From NCBI RefSeq assembly GCF_035918015.1, contig NZ_CP109132.1:1798001-1862000 (forward strand): a DNA stretch of 64,000 nt, given 5' to 3'. This document shows, one piece after another, positions 54,260 through 62,904 of this stretch (positions within the stretch are counted from its first letter, which is position 1; each line of letters starts with the position of its first letter). This DNA comes from Streptomyces sp. NBC_01754. GTDB lineage: Bacteria > Actinomycetota > Actinomycetes > Streptomycetales > Streptomycetaceae. The translations under genes and the position numbers were made by a program. The notes below the pieces were generated by a model. That model searched no databases. It had not been told where the DNA came from and was given only the letters and a program-made list of their open reading frames with translations.

Positions 54260-55582
54260 ATGCCAGGATCCCTCGCGCTCGCGCGCCGGACGCTGCGCGT
54301 CATCAGACGGTCCGTGGCCGTTGTGGTCAGCTGCTGTGCGGTCCTCGGGATCGTGCGGCTCTCTGTACCCGCGACCGCAGGACCCGAGGGGGACCCTCCC
54401 GGGGTGGAGCGCCAACTCACTTTCCTCCGTTCGGCGTTGGACGGTGGGGCCGGAGACGAGAGCCAGCAGATCTTTCCCGAGGGCCACTTCTTCCTCCACG
54501 CCCTGTACGGGCTGAGCAGGGCCGAGGCCGGGATGCGGCTGCCCGAGGGCGAGGCACGGGCCGTGTCACTGCGCGAAGCCCGTTGGGCGCTCGCCCGGTT
54601 GGAGGACGAGGCCGGGCGGGCGCCGTTCAGTCCGGACCTCGTGCCGGCGTACGGGGTCTTCTACCAGGGCTGGACGAACTGGCTGCGGGGTACAGTGCTC
54701 GCGCTCCAGCCCGCCGGTGCGCGGGATCCGGCCGAGGTGCGCCGGTTCGACGCCGGCTCGGCCGCGCTCGGGGCCGCGTTCGACGCCTCGTCCACGCCGT
54801 TCCTGGCGAGCTATCCGGGGCAGGCCTGGCCGGTCGACTCCGCCGTGGCGGTGGCCTCGCTGCGGTTGCACGACACCCTGCGGCCACCGCGGTTCGCCGG
54901 TACCGCGCAGCGGTGGCTCGGTGCGGTCCGGGACCGGCTCGATCCCCGTACCCGGCTGATTCCGCACCGTGTGGATCCCGTGACGGGTGATCCGCTGGAG
55001 GTGGCCAGGGGGACCTCGCAGAGCATGATCCAGCGGTTCCTGGTGGACATCGACCCGGAGTTCGCACGCGAGCAGTACCTGCGCTTCCGGGATCTGTACG
55101 TCGTCTCGCCGCTGGGCCTCGGTCCCACGGTAAGGGAGTACCCGCGAGGGATGGACGGCCCGGCGGACGTCGATTCCGGGCCGCTGCCGCTCGGGGTGAG
55201 CTTCTCGGCCACGGTCGTCACGCTGGGCGCGGCCCAGGTGGAGGGGGACGCGCCGCTGGCCGGGGCCCTGGCGAACTACAGCGAGTTGGCGGGGCTTCCG
55301 GTCGGCACGCCGTGGACCAAGCGGTACGCGTTCGGGCTGCTGCCGGTCGGTGACGCGTTCCTGGTCTGGTCGAAGACGGCACGGCCGTGGGTCGCCACGG
55401 TCCCCGAGCCGCCTGCCGCGACCGTATCGGGCTGGTGGCGTGCGCCGTGGGTGATGGTGCTCGTCCTGGTGGGCGCCGCTCCGTGGGTGCCTACGGGGGT
55501 ACGGCGGTGGCGTCGGGCGCGGGGCCGGGTGGACACGGTGGTGCCGGCGGCGGAAGCGGTGCCGCTCAGCACAGGTCGTTGA
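54260..55582 (+). CDS. Membrane-anchored protein of unknown function, all-helical barrel-like
   Basis: 440 residues from ATG 54260. A signal-anchor (about 15-40) and a C-terminal transmembrane helix (about 392-412) flank a large outer domain. Recurrent aromatic/helical blocks (EGHFFLHALYGLSRAEAG, AYGVFYQGWTNWLRG, ASYPGQAWPVDSAVAVASLRL, GTSQSMIQRFLVDID, WTKRYAFGLLPVGD) resemble six-hairpin toroid enzymes such as linalool dehydratase-isomerase relatives. That is structural inference; no catalytic residues are assigned. The gene follows the mobile remnants and is isolated. Confidence 0.72.
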   Translation: MPGSLALARRTLRVIRRSVAVVVSCCAVLGIVRLSVPATAGPEGDPPGVERQLTFLRSALDGGAGDESQQIFPEGHFFLHALYGLSRAEAGMRLPEGEARAVSLREARWALARLEDEAGRAPFSPDLVPAYGVFYQGWTNWLRGTVLALQPAGARDPAEVRRFDAGSAALGAAFDASSTPFLASYPGQAWPVDSAVAVASLRLHDTLRPPRFAGTAQRWLGAVRDRLDPRTRLIPHRVDPVTGDPLEVARGTSQSMIQRFLVDIDPEFAREQYLRFRDLYVVSPLGLGPTVREYPRGMDGPADVDSGPLPLGVSFSATVVTLGAAQVEGDAPLAGALANYSELAGLPVGTPWTKRYAFGLLPVGDAFLVWSKTARPWVATVPEPPAATVSGWWRAPWVMVLVLVGAAPWVPTGVRRWRRARGRVDTVVPAAEAVPLSTGR

Positions 55583-55908
55583 CCGGGCGGGCGTTGAAGT
55601 CCCGGAGACGCGTTGCCCGGGCAGCGGCCGCCAGATGTCCGGGGAGAAGGCGAGGGTGACGTCGCCGTCGGCGATCAACGCGTAGGTTTCGCCGTCCGTT
55701 CGATCAGCGCGCGGTGCGCGGGGTGCTGTCTCACGGGTGCGGTGCACGGGTCCGGCGGGCGAACCGGCCGCCGGACCCGGTGTGCGGACGGCCCGTGCCC
55801 CCGGTGGACGGTCCGGGGGCACGGGCGGCGGCGGCCAGCACGTCGGATCAGGGGCCGCCGCGGCGGATCAGCGGCCGCAGTGGTCCACCGCCGCGACGGG
55901 TCAGCGGA
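55583..55908. other. Intergenic region with short repeats
   Basis: About 325 bases. Its right part and the end of the next gene contain GGATCAGSGGCCG-type copies at about 55846, 55863, 55905 and a shorter one at 55921. No credible gene is seen. Confidence 0.45.
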
Positions 55909-56178
55909 TCAGCGGCCGTAGCGGATCAGGGCGCGGACCATGCGGCAGGTGGTGTCGGACGGCGGGTGGATGGCGATGCGGGCCGCCATCGCGTGGATAC
56001 GGTCGTTGTCGGCGCCCGACGGGTGGTAGACGCCGGTGTCGAGCAGGGCTATCGCCAGACGCATGGCCTTGAGGCGACGGTTGTGCGAGACGTACCACTC
56101 GCGGGGCCGGCCCGCGGGGAGCGGCTTCTTTCGCAGGGGCTGGTGCAGCGGCTCGGTCGTGGCTGTGGCAACGGCCAT
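55909..56178 (-). CDS. Small conserved-looking basic protein, 89 residues
   Basis: From ATG 56178, after AGGAGGG at good spacing; a longer frame to 56694 is antisense to the ArsC gene and is not used. The protein is basic, with EWYVSHNRRLKAMRLAIALLDTGVYHP and later RMVRALIRYGR. No known domain. Divergent from the ArsC-like gene. Confidence 0.7.
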   Translation of the reverse strand: MAVATATTEPLHQPLRKKPLPAGRPREWYVSHNRRLKAMRLAIALLDTGVYHPSGADNDRIHAMAARIAIHPPSDTTCRMVRALIRYGR

Positions 56179-56298
56179 CGGCAACCCTCCTGGCACAGTG
56201 GTGGAACCCTCACGAACTACCTCCATCCTACCGCCCGGCACTGACAATCCGCCCTGGCCAGAGGCCATTTCGGCGGTCACTGCCGTACCTTTGGCCCC

Positions 56299-56658
56299 AT
56301 GGAGATCTGGATCAATCCGGCCTGTTCGAAGTGCCGTGCCGCGGTGAGCCTGCTCGACTCCGAGGGCGCCGCGTACACGGTCCGCCGCTATCTGGAGGAC
56401 GTCCCCTCCCCCGACGAGATCCGCGACGTACTCGGCCGGCTCGGGCTCGAGCCGTGGGACATCACGCGGACGGGAGAGGCGGACGCAGTGGAGCTGGGGG
56501 TGGAGGAATGGCCCCGGGACGCCGTTTCGCGCGAACGGTGGATCAGGGCGCTTTCCGAGCACCCGAAGCTGATCCAGCGGCCGATCATCACCGCCCAGGA
56601 CGGGAGCGCCGTGGTGGCCCGGACGGACGAGGCGGTCAGGGACGCGCTGGGGCGGTGA
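56299..56658 (+). CDS. ArsC-family thioredoxin-fold protein
   Basis: 119 residues from ATG. The start MEIWINPACSKCRAAVSLLD gives a CxxC near residues 9-12 in a thioredoxin fold, and HPKLIQRPIITAQDG near 88-102 is the ArsC/Spx signature with its Arg. Members are glutaredoxin-coupled arsenate reductases or regulators of the Spx type. No ars genes are nearby, so the arsenate role is doubtful. Confidence 0.85.
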   Translation: MEIWINPACSKCRAAVSLLDSEGAAYTVRRYLEDVPSPDEIRDVLGRLGLEPWDITRTGEADAVELGVEEWPRDAVSRERWIRALSEHPKLIQRPIITAQDGSAVVARTDEAVRDALGR

Positions 56659-56722
56659 GGAAGTCCTGCCCGGGCTCCGGACGGCGGCACGCACCGACCG
56701 CCGTCCGGGACTCCGCCGCCGG

Positions 56723-57667
56723 TCAGGCGCGTACCGGCCCCAGCTCCGCCTCGGCCTGGGCGAGCACCTCGGTCAGGCGCAGCCCGAACCGTACGTCGCA
56801 GGGGTGGGCCACCCCCGTGCGGGCCGCGGTGATCAGCGCGTCCACGGCCGCCGCGAAGGCGCTCCCTGCGTCGCCGCCGCCCTCGGGCAGGGCGGAGATC
56901 CCGTGCTCGCCCCGGAACTCGACCTCCGTACCCGCCGCGGCCGACGGTGCGTCCAGCGCGAGCGTGAGCGTGCTGGACGCCCCGGAGGTGTGCCGGAGCA
57001 GCAGATGGGTGGCGTCGGCCGGTCCGCGGGCCGCCACCACGTCCGTCACGTCGCCCAGGACCGGGATCAGCACCGAGAGGGCGTGCGGGCCGCAGTCCCA
57101 CAGGCCGCCCTTCTCGCGGCGCCAGGGTGAGGCGGCGAACGGGTTGCCGGTGCCGGGGGCGTACAGCGCGGCGAGCCACTGGGCTCGGGCCGTGAACCAG
57201 CCGCCGGCCGCCGCCTGTTCGGCGATCCAGTCGGCCGTCCCGGCGGCGAAGCGCAGGGTGCAGAAGACGACGGAGGCGACCTTGGCGCGGGCGGCGGCGT
57301 CGGCCACCTCGCGCGCCCCGGCCACGGTCGTGGCCACCGGCTTGTCCAGCAGCAGATGGCAGCCGGCGGCGGCCGCGCGCGCGGCCAGCGGTGCCTGGAT
57401 GTCCGGCGGTACGGCGAAGGCCACCGCGTCGCTCGCGGCGAAAAGCGCGTCGAGGCCCGCTTCGTCCGTGTAGGCGTCGGTGCCGTGGGCGGCGGCCAGC
57501 TCCTGGGCCGCTTCCGGGCGGCGGCCCCAGACTCCGCCGAGTACGGCACCGGGGTGGGCGGCGAGCACGGGGGCATGGGTCATGCGGGCCCAGGGGCCGG
57601 CGCCGACGAGACCGACGCGCATCGGTGTGCCGGGGGCGGCGGAGCCGGAGGTGGTTGTTGTGGTCAT
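56723..57667 (-). CDS. Gfo/Idh/MocA-family oxidoreductase
   Basis: 314 residues from ATG 57667; a later ATG at 57622 is possible and neither has a strong ribosome-binding site. NAD-binding GLVGAGPWA near 19, VPPDIQAPL near 95 and the family lysine in LLLDKPVATT near 118. C-terminal alpha/beta domain with WDCGPHALSVLIPVLGD near 210. Oxidises or reduces a sugar or related alcohol; substrate unknown. Confidence 0.88.
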   Translation of the reverse strand: MTTTTTSGSAAPGTPMRVGLVGAGPWARMTHAPVLAAHPGAVLGGVWGRRPEAAQELAAAHGTDAYTDEAGLDALFAASDAVAFAVPPDIQAPLAARAAAAGCHLLLDKPVATTVAGAREVADAAARAKVASVVFCTLRFAAGTADWIAEQAAAGGWFTARAQWLAALYAPGTGNPFAASPWRREKGGLWDCGPHALSVLIPVLGDVTDVVAARGPADATHLLLRHTSGASSTLTLALDAPSAAAGTEVEFRGEHGISALPEGGGDAGSAFAAAVDALITAARTGVAHPCDVRFGLRLTEVLAQAEAELGPVRA

Positions 57668-57918
57668 GCCGTCAGTGTGCCTGGGTGTGGTTCCCGGCGT
57701 GACATGCCCGGCTGCGCTCCCGACGTGGACCGCGTCCGGCCCGGGGCGTGGTGGGGCGGCTCCTGCACGGACGACGCCTCCGGACTTCCCGGTGGGCACC
57801 GGGGGCGCTGTGGACATCGGGCCGCGCCTGGCGGCCCTGGGCCGGGATATCGGCCAGGTCCGTATCGACGGGTGAGAGGGCACTGCTGCGCCGCCGCCAT
57901 CTCTGGTTCAATGGGGAC

Positions 57919-58038
57919 ATGGCCAGCTTCCAGCACACCGCGACGGGGCGCAGCGACCTCGAACCGTTCTGGCCCTCCCGTCAGCATCACGACTTCGACC
58001 GGGTCTGTTGTCGCGCGTGGAACGCGCAGGCCCTCTGA
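57919..58038 (+). CDS. Short reading frame with a Cys-Cys end, possible leader peptide
   Basis: 39 codons, ATG 57919 with GGGGA just upstream, ending ...FDRVCCRAWNAQAL. It lies 79 bases before the winged-helix gene, on the same strand. Streptomyces genomes often have short peptides with Cys codons before genes controlled by attenuation. Whether this one is translated is unknown; no clear terminator/antiterminator pair was found after it. Confidence 0.45.
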   Translation: MASFQHTATGRSDLEPFWPSRQHHDFDRVCCRAWNAQAL

Positions 58039-58117
58039 AGCCGCTCGACAACGGTCTTCGGCCCGCGCGCACGACGTACGTCCCTCGACGACTCCTCGCG
58101 CGAAAGAGCTGACTCCC

Positions 58118-58723
58118 ATGGCGAACACCCGTGCCTTCTCCACCGCTGCCACCACGCTGGCGGCGGACACCACCCGTACCGTCCCCTCCCCCGGCCGGCA
58201 CCGGCTGCGTGCCGTCGACCGCGACGAGGTCGTCGAGGTCCCTGACGTGGCGGGCTTCCTGCCGCCGGGCACCACCTGGCTGCCGGCACCGCAGCACACG
58301 CTTCCGGCCCTGCCCGGCCGGCCGGCGATGGTCGGATACCTCGTCCTCGTCCCCGCCGACCAGCAGCCGGCCCTGGCCGGGGCGGTCTCCTCCGCCCGGC
58401 ACCGCCGTGTGGTACCGGCGCCGGCGGCCGATGCCCCCGCCGCCGGCCCCGTGGCGATCGACTCCGCCCGGCGCACCGCTTCCGTGGACGGCGCCGCCCT
58501 CGACCTCACCTACCTCGAGTTCGAACTGCTGGCCCATCTGGTGGCACATCCGCACCGGGTCCACACCCGCGATCAGCTGGTGACCACGGTGTGGGGGTAC
58601 GGGCACGTCGGCGACGGGCGGACCGTCGACGTCCATGTCGCCCGGCTGCGCCGGAAGCTCGGCACGGAGTACCGCCACGCGATCCAGACCGTCCGGCGCG
58701 TGGGGTACAAGTACGCCCCCTGA
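58118..58723 (+). CDS. Winged-helix regulator with OmpR-type DNA-binding domain, no receiver
   Basis: 201 residues from ATG 58118. Residues 1-100 form a Pro/Ala-rich region without a receiver signature. Residues 110-200 are an OmpR/PhoB-type winged helix (LDLTYLEFELLAHLVAHPHRV, TRDQLVTTVWGY, RTVDVHVARLRRKLG, IQTVRRVGYKYAP). The C-terminal end is complete. Such orphan proteins control stress or secondary metabolism genes; the target is unknown. Confidence 0.9.
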   Translation: MANTRAFSTAATTLAADTTRTVPSPGRHRLRAVDRDEVVEVPDVAGFLPPGTTWLPAPQHTLPALPGRPAMVGYLVLVPADQQPALAGAVSSARHRRVVPAPAADAPAAGPVAIDSARRTASVDGAALDLTYLEFELLAHLVAHPHRVHTRDQLVTTVWGYGHVGDGRTVDVHVARLRRKLGTEYRHAIQTVRRVGYKYAP

Positions 58724-58874
58724 CCGCCGTCCACGGGCCCCGGGAGCGGTACGGTCCCCCGGGGCATACCGGGGGTGGTGCCAGGTACACCCGCGTCCGG
58801 ATGGGACCGGCTCCGTCCGTCCGCCCGGACGCCCTCGCTCGGCACCAGCCGCGGGTGCGCGCGCTCCTCCTCGC

Positions 58875-59357
58875 TCAGCCCGCGAACCAGCCCTCGGCGT
58901 CCAGGCGGAAGGCGTTGCCCGGTGCCATCGCCCGCAGGTCCGCCTCCAGGGCCGCGACCCGCTCGGCACCGAGTGCACGCACCCACTCGGCACGGAGCCG
59001 GTCGAAGCCCTCGGCCGATCCGACCAGGACGTCGACCCCCCGGGGCGTGAGCCGGACCAGCTTGCGGCGCCCGTCCCCGGGATCCGCCGCCCGCTCCACG
59101 TAACCGAGCCCCTCCAGCTTCTCCACGGTCTTGCCGGCGGCCTGCTTGGAGACGCCCAGCCGCCGTCCCAGCTCGCTCGCGCTCGCGCCGTCACGGCCGA
59201 TCGCCTGGAGCGCGAAGCCGTACGCCGGGCGTACGTCGGGGTGGCCGTGCGCGGCGAGGTCCTGGTGCAGCCGGTCGACGAGCGACCGGAACCCCGCGAA
59301 CAGCAGCAGCGGCAGCTCGAATCCCGGGCTCGGGGGCGGGGGCGCCGCGTCAGCCAT
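58875..59357 (-). CDS. MarR-family transcriptional regulator
   Basis: 160 residues from ATG 59357, eight bases after GGAGG. The winged helix is at about 45-110 (GASASELGRRLGVSKQAAGKTVEKLEGLGYVERA, DGRRKLVRLTPRG). It is divergent from the AhpD-like gene, with paired repeats in the 97 bases between. It most likely represses both genes and responds to a phenolic or oxidant ligand, as many MarR proteins do. Confidence 0.92.
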   Translation of the reverse strand: MADAAPPPPSPGFELPLLLFAGFRSLVDRLHQDLAAHGHPDVRPAYGFALQAIGRDGASASELGRRLGVSKQAAGKTVEKLEGLGYVERAADPGDGRRKLVRLTPRGVDVLVGSAEGFDRLRAEWVRALGAERVAALEADLRAMAPGNAFRLDAEGWFAG

Positions 59358-59383
59358 GGACGGGCCTCCGCTTGCACAGAAGG

Positions 59384-59420
59384 ACAACCACGTTTACCTT
59401 TTCGACAATCACGTTGTCGA
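59384..59420. promoter_or_regulatory. Operator candidate between marR and ahpD-like genes
   Basis: A perfect inverted repeat TCGACAA-TCACG-TTGTCGA (59402-59420). The core ACAAYCACGTT also occurs at 59384-59394, 21 bases (two helical turns) before the copy at 59405-59415. The pair is centred between the divergent starts, exactly where a MarR dimer would act on both promoters. Confidence 0.7.
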
Positions 59421-59454
59421 GTTTACCCCAGCAAGCCGAACGGACGGCCTTCCC

Positions 59455-60015
59455 ATGCCCACCGCCGCGTGCCCCTTCCCCGACCACACCCTCGATTCCG
59501 CCCCGCCCGCCGCCCGCCGCGTCCTTGAGGCGGTCGCGAAGAAGCAGGGCGGGCACCTCCCGTCGGCCGTCGCCCGGCTCGCCTCCTCACCGGAGTTGCT
59601 GACCGGCTTCCTCCAGGCCTCCGCAGCCTTCGAGTCCAGCACCCTGGACCCGCTGGCGCGCGAGGTCGTCGTGATGACGATGGCCACCCGCCACGCGTGC
59701 CATGTCTGCGTGGCGATGCACACGGCCCGGCTGACCGCCCTGGACGCCGGCCCGGAACTCGTCGCCGCGCTGCGCTCCCCCGAGCCGCGCGTCCTGCCGG
59801 ACGAACGCCTGGAAGGCGTACGCCGCTTCACGCTGGCCGTGATCGCGAGCAGCGGAGCGGTCGACGACGCCACGCTCCAGGACTTCCTGGCACTCGGCCA
59901 CACGCCCCGCAACGCCCTGGAGGTGGTGCTGGGCATCGGCACGTACACCCTGTCCACGCTGGCCAACCGGATGACCGGAGCGCCGGTGGACGGTCCCTCG
60001 GCGAGCTTCGCCTGA
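59455..60015 (+). CDS. Carboxymuconolactone decarboxylase/AhpD-like protein
   Basis: 186 residues from ATG 59455. The helical CMD domain carries the redox motif HACHVCVAMH near residues 82-91, with the CxxC and His of AhpD-type peroxidases. Length and motif fit alkyl-hydroperoxidase-like proteins. It is divergent from marR; a role in detoxifying oxidants or quinones under MarR control is likely. Confidence 0.9.
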   Translation: MPTAACPFPDHTLDSAPPAARRVLEAVAKKQGGHLPSAVARLASSPELLTGFLQASAAFESSTLDPLAREVVVMTMATRHACHVCVAMHTARLTALDAGPELVAALRSPEPRVLPDERLEGVRRFTLAVIASSGAVDDATLQDFLALGHTPRNALEVVLGIGTYTLSTLANRMTGAPVDGPSASFA

Positions 60016-60025
60016 GCGGGGCGGA

Positions 60026-60077
60026 CGGGGCGCGTCGTCGGACCGCGCGCCCCGGAAGCGCACGCCCCCGGGCGTGC
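60026..60077. terminator. Two hairpins after the ahpD-like gene
   Basis: CGGGGCGCG with CGCGCCCCG (60026-60054), followed by GCACGCC with GGCGTGC (60060-60077). Confidence 0.55.
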
Positions 60078-60102
60078 CGGAGTGACCATCCCACCAATCG
60101 CT

Positions 60103-60116
60103 CGTTCAGCTGAACG
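60103..60116. promoter_or_regulatory. 14-base palindrome CGTTCAGCTGAACG
   Basis: Perfect palindrome that ends on the first base of the presumed GTG start of the next gene. Its form is typical of TetR-family operators, and a TetR gene lies directly downstream of that gene (62086). It also questions the start, because no ribosome-binding site is possible there. Confidence 0.5.
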
Positions 60117-62065
60117 TGCCCCCACTGCGTGCTCAACCCCCGTCCGCCGCCCGCCCTTCCGGGGGGCCGGCGGAGCTCACCGACGCCGAGCGGGCCGAGG
60201 CCGCTCTCACCGAGCACTACGTGCGGCTGGTCCGGATCGGCTATCTCGTGCTGCCGCCCTCGCTGGGCCGCAACCGCCGGGTGCTGACCGCGCACTGGCT
60301 CGTCCAGCGCTCCCTGCCCCGAGCGCACACTCCGGAGCACGCCGGGGCACATCACGGGGACCCGAGGTGCGCCTACGCGTACGTACGGCTGCGCGTGGTG
60401 CGGTCCGCGCTCACGGCCGGACTGCCGCTGCGCCGGTTCGCCCGGCCCCGTCGGGTGCAGTTGCCGCCGCTGCTGCCCCAGGTGTGGGGGCTCCGGCTGT
60501 TCCCGCATTCCTGCGGGGCGGACGAACTGGCCCTGGAACGCGCGCTGTCCGAGGTCTCGGGCCCCGCCCGGGCGGCCCACGTGCTACGGGGGCTGGAGGG
60601 ACTCGCGGACGTGGAGGTGGGCCAGGTGCTCGGTGCGGCCGGGGTGGCCGATCCGGCGTCGGCGCTGGCCGAGGCGGACCGGCTGACCGCGCCGCACGCC
60701 CTGCTGGCCTCCCCCGAGTTCGACCCGTGTGCGCTCCAGGTCAGGCCGACCGATCTGCCGCGCCGCCGCCGGCGGGCCCGGACGTTCTGGGCGGGGCTCT
60801 GCGCCCTCGTGGTGTGCGGGACGCTCGTGCTGATGCCCCGGGACGGCCTGGGCGGCCCGCACACCGCGTCCACGCCCGTCGCCTCGCGCAACGCCGCGGC
60901 CGAGCAGGCCCTGGATCCCCGGAAGGTGCGCCGGGTGCCACCCGGTTACTGGCACGGTTCGGCCCGCAGCGACTTCACGGTGTGGCCGGCGCGCGGCGAC
61001 CGCACCGAGGACACCCGGCTGCTCGGCCGGGCCCTCGCCGCATGGGCCGGGCCGGGCCCGGCGGTGGCCTCCTCGGCGACACCCGGGACGCCGGTCGGCC
61101 CCCCGATGGGCCCGCCGCAGCTGCTGTACGCGGGCGAGGTGGGCCGCGCCGCGGTGGTGCTCTTCCACGACGGGCTGCGCGTCGTGCGGTACGCCGAGTC
61201 GCGGAACGCCGACCCGTCCCGGGGGGCGGTCCTGGACTTCGCCCGGGTGGACGGCGCGGACGAGGCGACCGCGAGCGCCCTGCTGGTCCAGCGCCGCGAC
61301 GGCCACGTCCGCTATCTGACCGCCCCCTGGGTGCGTGAGGTCTTCGTACGCGACCTGCGTGCGCCCCGCGCCCCGGCGCTGCCACTGGGCCGGCGCGAGG
61401 ACGGGGTGACGGACGCACTGACCGGCCCCAGCGGGAGTGCGCCGGAGTGCGCCTCCTGGAACGCGCTGGAGGTCCGGGACGGCACGGCGGCACGGCTGAT
61501 GACGGATCTCGGCGAACTGACCCCGGTCCACCTGACCTCCGGGCCGCCGTCCGCCCCGCACGACGTGTCGGGCACGCCGGAGCGGGAGGGCTGGGCGCGT
61601 ACCGCCTGTCTGCTGCGCACGATGCGCTCCAACGGGGTCCGGTCGGTGAACTCCTGGGCCTACGCGAAACAGCCACTGCCCGAAGGAGGCGGCTCCGCGC
61701 TCTGGTTCTGCACCCGGGCGGACACCTGGCGGGGCGCGGGCAGCAGGGTGCTGGCGCAGTTCCAGGCGCCGCCCGAGCTGTCCGGCGGGGCCGCCGCCTC
61801 GGGCGCCGTCGCGGCCCGTGCGGAGGACTCCCCGGACTGCGGGACCCGCCGGCCGCGGGTCCTGGCGGGGGTGCTCTGGAAGTCGGACGCCGGGCGGTGG
61901 TACGTACTCGCGGCGGGATCACCCCAGTTCACGTCCGTTTCGGCCACCGGCGGTGTCGAGGGGAGCGCCGAGGGGCGGCTGCTGGCGGTACCGGCCCGGG
62001 CGGGCGACCGGGCGCGGCTCGACGGGCTGCTGGCGGACGGCAGCCGGGTGCGGGCCCTGCGCTGA
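60116..62065 (+). CDS. Sigma-factor-like N-terminal domain fused to a membrane anchor and outer domain
   Basis: Up to 649 residues. Residues 20-110 look like a degenerate ECF sigma region 2 (AALTEHYVRLVRIGYLVLPP, YAYVRLRVVRSALTAG), and residues 150-200 like region 4 (HVLRGLEGLADVEVGQVLGAAG). A transmembrane helix follows (about 222-240, FWAGLCALVVCGTLVLM), then a long extracytoplasmic part. The start GTG has no ribosome-binding site; translation may be leaderless or start elsewhere. Function unknown. Confidence 0.7.
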   Translation: MPPLRAQPPSAARPSGGPAELTDAERAEAALTEHYVRLVRIGYLVLPPSLGRNRRVLTAHWLVQRSLPRAHTPEHAGAHHGDPRCAYAYVRLRVVRSALTAGLPLRRFARPRRVQLPPLLPQVWGLRLFPHSCGADELALERALSEVSGPARAAHVLRGLEGLADVEVGQVLGAAGVADPASALAEADRLTAPHALLASPEFDPCALQVRPTDLPRRRRRARTFWAGLCALVVCGTLVLMPRDGLGGPHTASTPVASRNAAAEQALDPRKVRRVPPGYWHGSARSDFTVWPARGDRTEDTRLLGRALAAWAGPGPAVASSATPGTPVGPPMGPPQLLYAGEVGRAAVVLFHDGLRVVRYAESRNADPSRGAVLDFARVDGADEATASALLVQRRDGHVRYLTAPWVREVFVRDLRAPRAPALPLGRREDGVTDALTGPSGSAPECASWNALEVRDGTAARLMTDLGELTPVHLTSGPPSAPHDVSGTPEREGWARTACLLRTMRSNGVRSVNSWAYAKQPLPEGGGSALWFCTRADTWRGAGSRVLAQFQAPPELSGGAAASGAVAARAEDSPDCGTRRPRVLAGVLWKSDAGRWYVLAAGSPQFTSVSATGGVEGSAEGRLLAVPARAGDRARLDGLLADGSRVRALR

Positions 62066-62085
62066 GCCCCCGATAGGCTGTCGGC

Positions 62086-62895
62086 ATGACGACCCGGGTG
62101 CGGCGCAGGATGGGCGTCGACGAGCGCGGGGCCCAGCTGATCGGCGTCGCCCTGGAGTTGTTCGCCCACCGCTCGCCCGACGAGGTGTCGATCGACGAGA
62201 TCGCGGCCGCGGCGGGCATCTCGCGGCCGCTGGTCCACCACTACTTCCCCGGGAAGCAGAGCCTGTACGAGGCGGCGCTCGGCCGGGCCGCCGACGAGCT
62301 GGCGGGACGGTTCGCGGAGGCCCACGAAGGGCCCCTGGGGGCACGGCTGCTGCGGGTGATGGTCCGGTTCTTCGACTTCGTCGAGGAGCACGGGCCGGGC
62401 TTCTCCGCGTTGCTGCGCGGCGGTCCCCCGAGCGGGTCGTCGACCGCCGACGCGGTGATCGACGGGGTGCGGGAGGCCGCGTACGGGCAGATCCTGTCCC
62501 ACCTCCAGGTGGTGTCGCCGCCGCCCGCTCGGCTGGAACTCCTGGTCCGTTCCTGGGTGTCGCTTGCCGAGTCGACGGCGCTGCTCTGGCTGGACGGGCG
62601 GCGCGTGCCGCGGGCGGAGCTGGAGTCGCAGCTGGTGCAGGACTTCGCCGCGCTGGCCTGGGTGAGCGCCGCCCACGACCGGGATATGGCCGCCATCGTG
62701 CTGCGGGTCTTCTCGCGGGAGCCGCCGGACGGCCCGTTCGGCGACCTGCTCGGCCGGCTCTCCGCCCTCGCGCCGTCCGCCGCCCCGGCCGTGCCACCAC
62801 GGCGGACGGCCTCGTCATCGGATCTGACCAGATCTGCGGCGCCGTCGGATCGGGCCCCGGAAGGTCAGGGTTCGTCGGACGCCCGCCCGCGTTGA
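62086..62895 (+). CDS. TetR-family transcriptional regulator
   Basis: 269 residues from ATG 62086. Helix-turn-helix at about 15-60 (GVALELFAHRSPDEVSIDEIAAAAGISRPLVHHYFPGK region). Ligand domain to about 220, with a Ser/Pro-rich tail. It follows the sigma-like gene by 20 bases and may share a transcript. The palindrome at 60103 is a possible target. Confidence 0.93.
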   Translation: MTTRVRRRMGVDERGAQLIGVALELFAHRSPDEVSIDEIAAAAGISRPLVHHYFPGKQSLYEAALGRAADELAGRFAEAHEGPLGARLLRVMVRFFDFVEEHGPGFSALLRGGPPSGSSTADAVIDGVREAAYGQILSHLQVVSPPPARLELLVRSWVSLAESTALLWLDGRRVPRAELESQLVQDFAALAWVSAAHDRDMAAIVLRVFSREPPDGPFGDLLGRLSALAPSAAPAVPPRRTASSSDLTRSAAPSDRAPEGQGSSDARPR

Positions 62896-62904
62896 ACCGG
62901 TGCG

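Noticed and set aside
54566..55822. 418-codon frame antisense to the membrane-anchored gene
   Set aside because: Arg/Pro-rich shadow; the plus strand has signal-anchor and transmembrane features.
56298..56694. N-terminal extension of the 89-residue gene to 56694
   Set aside because: The extension is antisense to the ArsC-like gene, and ATG 56178 has a good ribosome-binding site.
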